This document shows positions 1 through 8,105 of a stretch of 64,000 nucleotides of DNA, in pieces (the first letter of the stretch is position 1; every line of letters starts with the position of its first letter). The notes beneath the pieces were generated by a model. It saw nothing but the letters and a program-made list of their open reading frames with translations. It was not told where the DNA came from and searched no databases. The DNA lies in the NCBI GenBank assembly GCA_019745415.1, contig JAIETF010000003.1:1-64000 (forward strand), written 5' to 3'. The position numbers and the translations under genes were made by a program. Origin of the DNA: Candidatus Obscuribacterales bacterium (lineage in GTDB: Bacteria; Cyanobacteriota; Vampirovibrionia; Obscuribacterales; Obscuribacteraceae).

Positions 1-118
1 CCATAGCAGATAAGATTATATTCCCGATTGCCTAAGATCGTTCTAAAGGGAATCAGCAAGACAAGCGCTAAAATCAAGCTCGCAAACTTACCCAGTTTGC
101 CCAAACGGAGATATACAA

Positions 119-730
119 GTGCTACACCAGCTAATCGATCCAATTTTATTGTGGATCAAAGACCAGGTCGCTCAGGGCGGCTATCTTGCCGTAATGATCA
201 TGATGGCCATCGAATCGGCAAATATTCCGCTTCCCTCTGAAGCGATTATGCCGACAGCCGGCATTCTGGTGCAGCAAAATAAAATGAATTTCCACCTGGC
301 AGCCCTGGCCGGCGCGGTAGGCTGCGTAATTGGTTCGATACCGTCTTATTTATTGGGTATGTACGGTGGTCGCCCTTTTCTGGCCAAGTACGGTCGCTTC
401 TTTCTATTGAAAGAGAAGGAACTCGAACTAGCCGAAAAATGGGTAGATAAGTACGGCGACATGACTTTCTTTGTCTGCCGAATGCTGCCGGTGGTGCGCA
501 CTTTCATTTCCTTTCCAGCAGGAGTGCTGAAAGCGCACTTCCTCATGTTCAATATATTTACCTTTGTCGGCTCTTTGATCTGGTGCTACTTTCTCACCTG
601 GGTCGGTGTCTACTTCGGCGAAAATATGGAAACTTTCAGAAGCATCTGGCACAAGTTCGACCTGGTAATCGTGCTTGTCTGTGTCGGCGGTTTCGGCTAT
701 TACCTCTATCGCCATCTCAAGCACGACTAA
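119..730 (+). CDS. DedA family integral membrane protein
   Basis: A 203-residue DedA/SNARE-associated (VTT) family membrane protein, close to the usual family length. Members are inner-membrane proteins linked to lipid (undecaprenyl-phosphate or phospholipid) flipping and membrane homeostasis. Visible features are an early helix with the family-like ESANIPLPSE segment (about residues 27-36), a Gly-rich second segment ending in GMYGGRPFLAKYGR, and the conserved CRMLPVVRTFISFPAG block (about 122-137), followed by two more hydrophobic helices. The start is GTG at 119, chosen because an ACGGAG ribosome site sits about 8 bases upstream. A 7-bp inverted repeat (GCAAACT/AGTTTGC, 82-100) lies just before the ribosome site and could be an operator or leader hairpin. 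Family is confident; substrate is unknown. Confidence 0.9.
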   Translation: MLHQLIDPILLWIKDQVAQGGYLAVMIMMAIESANIPLPSEAIMPTAGILVQQNKMNFHLAALAGAVGCVIGSIPSYLLGMYGGRPFLAKYGRFFLLKEKELELAEKWVDKYGDMTFFVCRMLPVVRTFISFPAGVLKAHFLMFNIFTFVGSLIWCYFLTWVGVYFGENMETFRSIWHKFDLVIVLVCVGGFGYYLYRHLKHD

Positions 731-749
731 ACAATAGAAAGGGCTTTAC

Positions 750-1199
750 TTAGCCTTTCTTATATTGCCTGCGTCTGGTGTCTTCTCTAATTTCGAGAAG
801 TTCGATCAAGAGCTTCTGCCTGTCGGGACCATCCCAACGCTTCAACCAATCTTGTATGGCCAGCTGAATCATGCCGCTCTTGTCGGGTGAATGAGCGCCA
901 TAAAGTCGCTTCAGCTCAAGCCAGATATTTTGCAGGGCGGCCAGCTGGTCGGAAGGAAGCTTGATAGTATAAGAGATATATTTCTGACCACCACTCTGTG
1001 GACGCGGCAGACGCGCCGTCAAAATATCTTGGTCGGAAGGCTCCTCGTTCTTGCTGCTCAGCTTCTCAAAGCCCGGAATCGGCTCAGAAGGCAAGCCCTG
1101 GAAAGACTCTTCCCCATCGCCTTCCCCTTCTGCTTCCACTTCGTTATTGATGCCGTCTTCTTCTGTGCTAATTTTTTCTTGGCCACGCTTGTTATTCAA
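750..1199 (-). CDS. Small acidic protein of unknown function
   Basis: Not recognised. About 149 residues from a TTG start at 1199, chosen because GAGG lies about 8 bases upstream; an ATG at 1259 would add 20 residues with an odd Cys-rich start. The first half is low-complexity and acidic (runs of Glu, Gly, Asp), probably disordered. The last 80 residues look folded: a short beta-like stretch (KYISYTIKLP) followed by amphipathic helices ending in a basic tail (RRRQYKKG). The layout recalls small ribbon-helix-helix-like proteins, but I cannot show that. It is convergent with the DedA gene and divergent from the VirB8-like gene at 1331. Confidence 0.55.
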   Translation of the reverse strand: MNNKRGQEKISTEEDGINNEVEAEGEGDGEESFQGLPSEPIPGFEKLSSKNEEPSDQDILTARLPRPQSGGQKYISYTIKLPSDQLAALQNIWLELKRLYGAHSPDKSGMIQLAIQDWLKRWDGPDRQKLLIELLEIREDTRRRQYKKG

Positions 1200-1330
1200 A
1201 GAAGAGACCTCTATATTCTGGATAAATAAAGCAATACGACAACAACATTGTAAGGGCAATTGCCTGGATAATAAAGAAGAAAAGATGAAGCCCCTTGAAA
1301 ATAGGTAACTACTAAACAGGTAAATAATCT

Positions 1331-2074
1331 ATGTTGTCCGAAATAGTGCGAGCTATTCTTGAAAAGATTCTGCGCGACAAGCTAATCATGGGGCTTATCA
1401 TCATGATGATTGTCGCCGTCTTTGTCACCGGCGGACAAAAAGATCCAAACGGTGCCAGGCTGTTCTCTAAAAAATACGGCGCTGGACAAGAAGCTGAATT
1501 ACCTGAAGAAGGCGGCGAACAGCCTGGCAACGCCAATAAGATGCAAAATCAAGCCGGCGGACAAAACCAAATGGCCGGCCAGAATATACAAAACGGCCAG
1601 AGCCAACAAAACGGACCGAACCAACAAAATAATCTACAAAATGTTCAGGCAAGACCGCAGGTCACTCCTGCCGATGCCCAAGTGGCTACTGAATTTATTC
1701 GCTGGTGGCTCTCTAAAGGTATGGACTATCAGCAGACCACAGCCGACGCATCGCACAAAGAAGCATTGAGCTGGATCAAGCCACCGGCCACCGATATCTT
1801 CGTCAAATTCTTTTGGCCGGCAGAACTAGCGGCCAATATCAGGTCGGGCAGGCAGGTAGGTAATTTCCAAATTGCTACAGTGACACCTCTTGCCATCAAT
1901 CCAGACGGCAGCGTGCCTCTGCGCGTCACCGGCGTGCTCGTTTTGCAAGACACCGGGTATGCGCCGCGCAGTCAACCACTCGAACTCAATTTTCTTGTCA
2001 AGAAAGAAGCGGAAGGTCTGCGAATAATCAATTTTTACCAGCAGGCCGGCATGATAAGCACTTCAGGGCAGTGA
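1331..2074 (+). CDS. Membrane-anchored VirB8/NTF2-like protein with Q/N-rich linker
   Basis: 247 residues. One N-terminal membrane helix (about residues 19-35) is followed by a low-complexity Gln/Asn/Gly linker (about 50-108) and a C-terminal domain of about 135 residues. That domain opens with a helix rich in Trp (FIRWWLSKG) and ends in several beta-strands (VPLRVTGVLVL, LELNFLV). This order matches VirB8/TraE/TcpC-type type IV secretion proteins, in which a bitopic anchor carries a periplasmic NTF2-like domain. It resembles in layout the VirB8-like protein at 43587-44138. The assignment is structural inference, not a motif match; any Tim44/NTF2-like exported domain would look the same. No other secretion gene lies next to it, so it may be an orphan part of the 43-60 kb system. 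Confidence 0.55.
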   Translation: MLSEIVRAILEKILRDKLIMGLIIMMIVAVFVTGGQKDPNGARLFSKKYGAGQEAELPEEGGEQPGNANKMQNQAGGQNQMAGQNIQNGQSQQNGPNQQNNLQNVQARPQVTPADAQVATEFIRWWLSKGMDYQQTTADASHKEALSWIKPPATDIFVKFFWPAELAANIRSGRQVGNFQIATVTPLAINPDGSVPLRVTGVLVLQDTGYAPRSQPLELNFLVKKEAEGLRIINFYQQAGMISTSGQ

Positions 2075-2157
2075 TTCTCGACTAATTTTTGAAACGAAAT
2101 TATTCAATGCCTTTTAGGCAAATGGCTGCAAAATATTCTTGTGGTATATTTACTGAG

Positions 2158-2200
2158 CGGTCGGGGCACTCACTCCGCTCGCTCTGGTAATCTTATTACC
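2158..2200 (+). other. Structured leader upstream of tRNA-Phe
   Basis: Two inverted repeats stand between the 1331 gene and the tRNA. GAGCGG pairs with CCGCTC across a 14-base loop, and GGTAAT pairs with ATTACC around CTT (2186-2200). A TATATT element lies just upstream and could be a -10 box; no convincing -35 box is seen. The hairpins may belong to the 5' leader of the tRNA precursor or to the end of the upstream transcript. Confidence 0.3.
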
Positions 2201-2210
2201 GGCCAATTAT

Positions 2211-2283
<73 letters not shown>

Positions 2284-2345
2284 AATCTTTTAAAAACATA
2301 GCAGGTCAGGCCTTCCCAAATCGGGCTCTTTGAGGAACTGTTCAG

Positions 2346-3857
2346 ATGAGCACTACTTTGTCTCGCCCTCATGCTAGCCGTCTAAAGAAATTGAGCTTAA
2401 ACCTGCTCTCTCTTTTTGTTGTCGCCGCGACGGCAGCTAGCACTGCAATTAGCGGTTGTGCCGCTGCGCCTGAAAAAGACCCGAACTTTTTAGTCAAACC
2501 CTATGTGCAGCTAGGTTATAACTTTGCCGACAAAGCCGGCAAAGTGCTCACCATAACATGGTTTGCTGATGAAAAAGCCGACTTCAAAATAAAGGTAAAG
2601 GCCGCCGAGAAAGAAGTGCCGGTGACCATGGCAGTGAGAGAACTAAGCCTGCCCAGACAATGTTTTAGATACAGCGCCGACCTCGACTTTAGCGGCGACA
2701 GCTTCAAGAAAACTTTCGTCAAATATTCTTATGTAATTGAAAAGAGCAGCAAGCCGGTTTTCAATGCTTCTGGTTATGCCAGACTTAGCCATGGCTCAGA
2801 AAAAGACAGATCAGAACTAAAAATTGTTGTATTTGGCGACTGCGGGGCCAATACCACCGGTCAGAAAAACATAGCCAATCAGTGCTACAAGCAAAACCCA
2901 GACTTGGTAGTCATCCCAGGAGACATCGTTTATCAAAGAGGCTTATTTGATGAATACCTCTCCAACTATTTTCCAATTTACAATAGAGACAAAGCTGACG
3001 CGGAAGGCGTGCCTTTGATTCGCTCGGTGCCTGTAGTACCGGTGCTGGGCAACCACGACATAGCTCTCTCGGGCAGAGGTGTAGACCTCACCAAGCATCC
3101 AGGCGCCCTAGGCTATTTCAACTTCTTTCAAGTACCTCTAAATGGCTTCAGCGCCACCACCGGCGGCACCAACATCCCCACTTTGAAGGGCAATCCAGAA
3201 AGACAAAAAGCTTTCACCAGCGCCGCCCAAGATTCCTTTCCGCGCATGGCTAATTTTTCCTTTGACTATGGCAACACCCACTGGACTGTCATAGACGGCA
3301 ATTTTTATATGAACTGGTCTGATGAAAAAATCAGAGACTGGCTGAGAGAAGACTTGAGAAAAGTAAAGCCGGGTATGTGGAAATTCATCACCTATCACCA
3401 GCCTGCATTCAGCATAGACGCTCCCCACGGCAAAGAACAAAGAATGCGCCTGGCTCAAGATATCTTGCAAGAAGAGAAAGTCGACATGGTGCTTTGCGGT
3501 CATTCACACTGCTATGAAAGATCAAGACCCTTGACTTTCAAACCAGCAGGCAAAGATCAAGCCCTCAAGCTCAACCCGGACGGCACCGTAGACGGTATCA
3601 TAAACACCGACCCCAAATTTGATGGCGTAAAAGTAACCAAAGCGAACGGTGTAATTCATATAGTCACCGGCGGGGGCGGCGCCAACCTTTATGTCAAAGA
3701 CCCCACATATAAGGCGGGCGAGGGCAACGACTATATGCCGAAATTTGTAGCCGACAGACACAGCCTCACTGTCTTAGACATCAAAGGCAAAGAGCTAAAA
3801 TTCAAACAGCTAGACGAAGACGGCAAGATCATAGATCAAATAACCCTAGAAAAGTAG
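2346..3857 (+). CDS. Purple-acid-phosphatase-like metallophosphoesterase, lipoprotein
   Basis: 503 residues. A basic N-terminus and hydrophobic stretch end in the lipobox ISGC (Cys about residue 38), so the mature protein should be a lipoprotein. An N-terminal beta-domain of the purple-acid-phosphatase type precedes a calcineurin-like metallophosphatase domain with its metal ligands in order: FGDCG, GDIVYQRG, GNHD, YHQP and GHSHCYER. It probably hydrolyses phosphate esters outside the cytoplasm, and may scavenge phosphate. The exact substrate cannot be read from the sequence. A GAGG ribosome site lies before the ATG. The next gene starts at the base after its stop codon, so the two are almost certainly co-translated. 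Confidence 0.88.
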   Translation: MSTTLSRPHASRLKKLSLNLLSLFVVAATAASTAISGCAAAPEKDPNFLVKPYVQLGYNFADKAGKVLTITWFADEKADFKIKVKAAEKEVPVTMAVRELSLPRQCFRYSADLDFSGDSFKKTFVKYSYVIEKSSKPVFNASGYARLSHGSEKDRSELKIVVFGDCGANTTGQKNIANQCYKQNPDLVVIPGDIVYQRGLFDEYLSNYFPIYNRDKADAEGVPLIRSVPVVPVLGNHDIALSGRGVDLTKHPGALGYFNFFQVPLNGFSATTGGTNIPTLKGNPERQKAFTSAAQDSFPRMANFSFDYGNTHWTVIDGNFYMNWSDEKIRDWLREDLRKVKPGMWKFITYHQPAFSIDAPHGKEQRMRLAQDILQEEKVDMVLCGHSHCYERSRPLTFKPAGKDQALKLNPDGTVDGIINTDPKFDGVKVTKANGVIHIVTGGGGANLYVKDPTYKAGEGNDYMPKFVADRHSLTVLDIKGKELKFKQLDEDGKIIDQITLEK

Positions 3858-4268
3858 ATGAGCGATCAAGTCAATCACAGCATCGCAGGCTCGTGGCTCG
3901 GCAAGTACGGCTACCAAGACGACAGCGACGGCTCGACTTTTGAAGCAGTTTTTCTTGAAAGCCGAGGCTATATCGAAGGCAGCATCTTAGACGACTGCAG
4001 CCTGGGAGAAGCCTTTGTCACCGGCACTTTCGTATATCCCAATATCTCTTTCACAAAGAAGTACCGCAAGCCCGGTCTTGAACCAGTCGAATATCGTGGA
4101 CAGATGAGCGCAGACGGGCAGAGCCTATTGGGAATCTGGTCGATAAAGACGCAGAGAGAGGGCTTTTTTGACAATCGCGGAACCTGGACCGCCTTTAGAG
4201 ACGGCACCGAAAATGCTTTTCCAATCAAGACTTTGCGCAAAGAACTGCTTGCCCAGTCAGGGGCCTGA
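3858..4268 (+). CDS. Hypothetical beta-rich protein
   Basis: 136 residues, not recognised. There is no signal peptide or membrane helix. Alternating short strands with conserved-looking Gly-Trp and Gly-Tyr pairs (SWLGKYGY, LLGIWSIKT, NRGTWTAF) suggest a small beta-barrel or lipocalin-like fold. Its ATG directly follows the TAG of the phosphatase gene, so it depends on that gene for translation and is probably a cytoplasmic partner or simply part of the operon. Confidence 0.7.
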   Translation: MSDQVNHSIAGSWLGKYGYQDDSDGSTFEAVFLESRGYIEGSILDDCSLGEAFVTGTFVYPNISFTKKYRKPGLEPVEYRGQMSADGQSLLGIWSIKTQREGFFDNRGTWTAFRDGTENAFPIKTLRKELLAQSGA

Positions 4269-4307
4269 TGGTTAGAATTAGGAATATCAAAAGACAGGAA
4301 GAAAATC

Positions 4308-4631
4308 GTGCTTGAAGTTGCAAAAATCTCAGTTATCGCCTTTGCCGTAATTGTCATCACCGGCGGTATCATGGGCTATGTCAAAGCCAAAAGCAAAGCT
4401 TCCCTAATCTCGGGACTGGTTAGCGGCATAGCCCTGGTGGGCTGCTTTATCGCCGCACAGTCAGCCCTCAGAGAGGGACTTATGGGCGCCCTGGTGGTCT
4501 CAAGCTTACTGACAGTAGTTTTCATCATTCGCTATATAAAGACCAAGAAATTCATGCCGGCAGGCATGATGCTTATTTGCTCGGTTGGCTCAGTCGGGCT
4601 TTTAGCCAAAGCTCTATTTGATGCTAACTAA
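4308..4631 (+). CDS. TMEM14 (UPF0136) family membrane protein
   Basis: 107 residues, with four hydrophobic segments and the Gly-rich family block GGIMGYVKAKSKASLISG near residues 19-36. TMEM14 proteins are small inner-membrane proteins common in cyanobacteria, plants and animals. Animal members act in mitochondrial porphyrin or fatty-acid transport; bacterial roles are unproven. The start is GTG at 4308 with AGGAAG about 7 bases upstream. It probably closes the short operon begun by the phosphatase. Confidence 0.82.
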   Translation: MLEVAKISVIAFAVIVITGGIMGYVKAKSKASLISGLVSGIALVGCFIAAQSALREGLMGALVVSSLLTVVFIIRYIKTKKFMPAGMMLICSVGSVGLLAKALFDAN

Positions 4632-4688
4632 AATTAGGCAATAGCCACCCCAAGAATAAGCCATAAGAAAAAGCCATAAGACTAAGAC

Positions 4689-5864
4689 CTAAGAACGCTT
4701 TTTGAGGTCTTTCAATCTTTCACGAGCAGCGCTCAAGGTTTCGTCTTGCCGCGAGAAGCAGAAGCGCACATAGTTATGCTTAATGGGCGAATCACCAAAG
4801 AAACTGCCGCCAGGCACCACAGCCACACCAATATCTTTGACCAAATGCTTGGTAAAGTCTAAGTCGCTCTTGAAGCCGAAACTAGAGATATCACAAAAAG
4901 CATAATAGGCGCCTTGAGGATTTGTATAAGGAACCCCAATCATATCGAGGGTTTCGAGCATATACTTGCGCCTGTCTGCATATTCCTGCTTGAGCTCGTC
5001 ATAATAGACTTGGGGCATGTTGACCGCTGTCACACCGGCTCGCTGCAAGGGCGCTGGTGCGCCAACAGTAAGGAAGTCGTGCACTTTTCTGATAGGCAAA
5101 GTGAGTTCGGGACTGGCTATCGCCCAGCCCACACGCCAGCCGGTGACGCTATAGGTCTTGGAGAGTGAATTGATGGTGACGGTCAGATCGCGCATACCAG
5201 GCAGGGTTGCCATCGAAATATGCTCGTTGTCGTCAAACAAAATATGCTCATAGATTTCATCAGTGATGGCAAGTACGCCCCATTTCTGACAGAGCGCGGC
5301 GATAGCCTGCATTTCTTGGCGATTGAAGACCTTACCGGTCGGATTGTGCGGCGTATTGATAATCACCGCCCTGGTCTTATCGTTAAAGGCTCTTGCCAGC
5401 TCAGCCTCATCAAAAGACCAGTCGGGTGCTCTCATGCGTACATACCTGGGCACCGCCCCGGATAGGATCGAATCGGGTCCGTAATTCTCATAGAATGGCT
5501 CGAAGACTATCACTTCATCGCCGGGATCAATTAGAGCCATCATAGTAGCCACCATGGCTTCAGTGGCACCGCAGCATACGGTGATTTCGCTCTCGGGATC
5601 AATGTCGATGCCCTGAAAGCGCTTAGTCTTCTCGGCAATCGCCTGCCTGAGCAGCTTATCGCCCCAGGTGATAGCGTACTGATTGACATTATCGAGAGTA
5701 GCGCGGGTTACCGCTTCCTTCAGTTCGGCCGGGCAAGCAAAGTCGGGCAGCCCCTGGGCAAGATTGACAGCTTTGTGTTGCAGAGCCAGCCTAGACATTT
5801 CTCTTATGACAGACTCTTGGAAGAGACTGGCTCTGGCAGATGCATGCTTGAAAGTCTTGTTCAT
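4689..5864 (-). CDS. Class I/II PLP-dependent aminotransferase
   Basis: 391 residues from the ATG at 5864, preceded by GGGAG; a longer frame to 5939 lacks a ribosome site. Fold-type I aminotransferase with the Asn of NTPHNPTGKVF, the Asp-Tyr equivalents in ITDEIYEHI, the PLP-lysine motif SLSKTYSVTGWRVGW and the C-terminal Arg in YVRFCFS. It is closest in pattern to the kynurenine/glutamine/methionine aminotransferase and aspartate-aminotransferase-like group. It probably transfers an amino group between an amino acid and a 2-oxo acid in the cytoplasm; the substrate is not decided by the sequence. Confidence 0.9.
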   Translation of the reverse strand: MNKTFKHASARASLFQESVIREMSRLALQHKAVNLAQGLPDFACPAELKEAVTRATLDNVNQYAITWGDKLLRQAIAEKTKRFQGIDIDPESEITVCCGATEAMVATMMALIDPGDEVIVFEPFYENYGPDSILSGAVPRYVRMRAPDWSFDEAELARAFNDKTRAVIINTPHNPTGKVFNRQEMQAIAALCQKWGVLAITDEIYEHILFDDNEHISMATLPGMRDLTVTINSLSKTYSVTGWRVGWAIASPELTLPIRKVHDFLTVGAPAPLQRAGVTAVNMPQVYYDELKQEYADRRKYMLETLDMIGVPYTNPQGAYYAFCDISSFGFKSDLDFTKHLVKDIGVAVVPGGSFFGDSPIKHNYVRFCFSRQDETLSAARERLKDLKKRS

Positions 5865-6142
5865 GGATACTCCCTTAAAAGAGCCGCGCCGGGGCAAAGC
5901 GTAATTATAGAGAATCGCCCCTCGGTTTGATCTAGACAATTGCGGCGAATAGATTGGAATATCGCTTAAATTTTGAGGGGTTTGGGATTAGATGGCTCTC
6001 GAACAATTGAGAGACTTTGACCTAGCCTGGTCAATCTTGGCGCTTGTTGCTAGAGAACTGCTTGTGTCCTTACGCAATTCGAAAGAGTTTCCAGGTTGAC
6101 TTGATTCAAGATCTGGAACTGCACCAGCTCCTCGTTGAGACT

Positions 6143-6159
6143 ACTCCTCAAAGAGGAGT
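6143..6159. other. Hairpin at the end of the PLD-like gene
   Basis: ACTCCTC and GAGGAGT form a 7-bp stem around AAA, overlapping the stop codon of the minus-strand gene. No clear T-run follows on that strand, so it is a terminator-like hairpin at best. The rest of 5865-6142 holds only a weak CTCTC/GAGAG repeat and no gene. Confidence 0.35.
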
Positions 6160-7311
6160 CGAAACTCGCTCAATTGGGAAAAGTTGCTTAATAAGGCGGT
6201 GAACACGAATGCTATCTCCCTCTACCTCATCTTGTAAGAGCAATCCAGCCAGCATGGCAAAATTGTTCCGATAGGCGTTAAAAACTCTAGGATCGGTCGT
6301 CTTGATTATCTGCTCCCAGTGGTGTGCAGCTGACGTTCCATTCATAGTGCCAGTCCACAAAACATTTGACTTCTTAGCCGAAGTCTCCCCAGGATGCTTG
6401 TACTTACCAGAAAATAGTAAATACTTTGAGTGTATCTGCCGACTATTGTTATGCATTAGAAGGGAACATCGCTCGTTACTAAGAAGATCCCTTGTTTTCA
6501 GATCAATTTCCAGCTTACGCTTTCCAGTTTTCAGGTTCTTGGGTCCATAGCCATCTCTAACGATAATCAGAACCTCCAAACCCTTATGCATCCTTAATGC
6601 CTTAACCAAGGCATCTGTAATGCTGCTATTTATCAGCCTAGGCGTGACCATGAGTAAAAGACCAGCCCCTCCTATATTCTCTAAAATACTTACATAGGGA
6701 TGCCTTTCTGAATCTGCTCGAAGTATCTTCGGAAATAGAAGAAGACTTGTGTGCTGAACTCCTCCAAGAGCGAGCACACTTCTCATTTCTTGAGTAGAAG
6801 TTAGTTTCTGCCTCGGTTTACACGAAAAGAGTAACTCATGATAAGCACTGATTCGCTTCCTCTGCTCCTCCGAAATTGGCACAATATCTACGCTATTGTG
6901 CTTGGAATCTTCACCAATATTGCCAGAGCTTACTAAGACTGCAGGCCCATAATAATTACTTGATGGATCCAATTTTGAAAAATCAATTGAATGAAAATTC
7001 AAGTACTTAGAATGATTCTTCCTCGCACCAACCTGAGTATTCGCAGCCAAACAGTGGTGCTGGCTGAAGAATTCCAACACGGTTTCCGAAAATACTTCTT
7101 CAGAATTATCGCTTCCACAGCGCATGGAAAAATGAAGTCTCTTGGAAAGGATTATCTCATTCAATCTAGAAGTGAATTCATCGCCCTTCCAAAACATGAA
7201 GCTGCCTTCGACAATACTGTGATCGGAACAAGCCAGAAAACAAGACAACAAAAACTCATTTATTGCCTGATCAGTCTTTCCATAAGCTGGAGAGTTGAAT
7301 CTAGTAATCAC
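6148..7311 (-). CDS. Phospholipase-D-like protein with two HxK motifs
   Basis: 387 residues from a GTG at 7311, chosen for the strong GAGGAG site 5 bases upstream; the frame stays open to an ATG at 7455 but that would overlap the divergent gene. Two half-repeats each carry an H-x-K motif followed by a Gly/Ser-Asn patch: HSKYLNF with SSGNIGEDS in the first, HSKYLLF with GTMNGTS in the second. This is the PLD-like dimer layout used by nucleases and phospholipases. The Asp of the classical HxKxxxxD is not present in either copy, as in some secreted PLD-like families. Base composition is AT-richer than the neighbours and codon use differs, suggesting transfer. No signal peptide is seen from this start. 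It could be a restriction- or defence-type nuclease, but no partner gene supports that. Confidence 0.6.
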   Translation of the reverse strand: MITRFNSPAYGKTDQAINEFLLSCFLACSDHSIVEGSFMFWKGDEFTSRLNEIILSKRLHFSMRCGSDNSEEVFSETVLEFFSQHHCLAANTQVGARKNHSKYLNFHSIDFSKLDPSSNYYGPAVLVSSGNIGEDSKHNSVDIVPISEEQRKRISAYHELLFSCKPRQKLTSTQEMRSVLALGGVQHTSLLLFPKILRADSERHPYVSILENIGGAGLLLMVTPRLINSSITDALVKALRMHKGLEVLIIVRDGYGPKNLKTGKRKLEIDLKTRDLLSNERCSLLMHNNSRQIHSKYLLFSGKYKHPGETSAKKSNVLWTGTMNGTSAAHHWEQIIKTTDPRVFNAYRNNFAMLAGLLLQDEVEGDSIRVHRLIKQLFPIERVSTPL

Positions 7312-7444
7312 AACAGCTCCTCGGTAACGCAGAACAAGTACTGTTATACCCAGACACCCAATTCGAAGAACTACCCGAATTAGGGAATTTACGCAACCTC
7401 GACCAGCTGCTCTACTAATAGAAGTACAGCGAGGAAAGAAACAA

Positions 7445-7819
7445 ATGAACTTCAAAGAATATGTGAGCCTAGCTTGCCAGCAATTGCCCGCTCTTGAAGG
7501 ACTGCAAAACTGTCAAAACCTTGATCAAGCCTTACGTTTCCTTGAGAGCATCGGCATCGCCGTGCTCAACATGGATCTGCTCTCCCAAGATGAATTTACA
7601 CTCGATCTAGTATTTCCTATCAGTCAATCTACGCGCACGTTGATTATTGCAGCCAGTTGAGTAGGACATTTGACGGCGGTCGCCGTCTTTGAAAGAAAAC
7701 CGACTAACGAAGATCTCTTAAATTGGCACCTGCAAATGGGCTGGACACCGCAGGTCTCTGAACTGCAAGAAGGTGCAAAGATACTCGGCTACGCCGCATG
7801 CCGCTTCGATAAGAACTGA
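7445..7819 (+). pseudogene. Short gene interrupted by in-frame TGA (71 + 52 codons)
   Basis: An ATG at 7445 with GAGGAAAG upstream opens a 71-codon frame that stops at TGA (7658-7660). The same frame then continues for 52 codons (GHLTAVAVFERKP... to CRFDKN) and ends at TGA (7817-7819). The second part reads as ordinary coding sequence and has no good start of its own. The simplest reading is a single nonsense mutation, for example of a Trp or Arg codon, in a 124-residue gene. A hairpin with a GGTC loop 17 bases after the TGA makes selenocysteine read-through worth testing. The family is not recognised. If it is not read through, a 71-residue product remains. Confidence 0.5.
7672..7687 (+). 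other. GC-rich hairpin just after the in-frame TGA
   Basis: GACGGC and GCCGTC form a perfect 6-bp stem with loop GGTC; the loop begins 17 bases after TGA 7658-7660. Bacterial SECIS elements sit at about this distance and have G at the start of the apical loop; the E. coli fdhF loop also contains GGUC. There is no bulged U in this stem. TTT follows it, so a weak terminator is an alternative. Confidence 0.35.
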
Positions 7820-7892
7820 TAGGCAAAATTCCAATCGGAAAAGTTCAGGAGCAAATAGAACAAACAAAGGGTCAGAGACCACCGGAACACCA

Positions 7893-7907
7893 CGATAATC
7901 ATTCTCA
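7893..7907. promoter_or_regulatory. Fur-box-like site 1 (imperfect 7-1-7)
   Basis: CGATAAT-C-ATTCTCA is a 7-1-7 inverted repeat with five of seven pairs matched. It agrees with the Fur consensus TGATAATNATTATCA at most positions. It lies about 200 bases upstream of the flavodoxin start and 85 bases from the perfect site 2. Confidence 0.5.
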
Positions 7908-7989
7908 ATAATAAAATCAGAACATCTCACAAATTTATCTTCAAAAATATTGCAAATTACAGACATCAGCGCTAGGCTAGTCTCATCCA

Positions 7990-8008
7990 ATTGAGAATTA
8001 TTCTCAAT
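7990..8008. promoter_or_regulatory. Fur-box-like site 2 (perfect 9-1-9 palindrome)
   Basis: ATTGAGAATTATTCTCAAT is perfectly palindromic around T7999. The core TGAGAAT-T-ATTCTCA has the 7-1-7 form of Fur operators. It lies about 98 bases upstream of the flavodoxin ATG, where an iron-repressed promoter would be expected. Flavodoxin replacing ferredoxin under iron limitation, under Fur control, is well known in cyanobacteria; that this site is bound by Fur here is inference. Confidence 0.65.
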
Positions 8009-8050
8009 AAAAACACAAAACCAAACGACACTCATTTTCAAATAGCAAAG

Positions 8051-8068
8051 CCCATTATCAATAATGGG
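8051..8068. promoter_or_regulatory. Inverted repeat in the flavodoxin leader
   Basis: CCCATTA and TAATGGG form a 7-bp inverted repeat with a TCAA spacer, ending 37 bases before the flavodoxin ATG. It may be a third operator overlapping the transcription start, or an RNA hairpin in the leader. Its core (ATTATCAATAAT) is partly Fur-box-like. Confidence 0.35.
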
Positions 8069-8105
8069 TCAGATTTTTGTGTGCAAAAAAATAAGGAGCA
8101 TAGAA

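Noticed and set aside
7718-8041. 107-codon frame on the minus strand
   Set aside because: Its first half covers the flavodoxin upstream region with the Fur-like sites and its end lies antisense to the broken gene. The product has no recognisable domain and no clear ribosome site. It could be real, but the regulatory reading is stronger.
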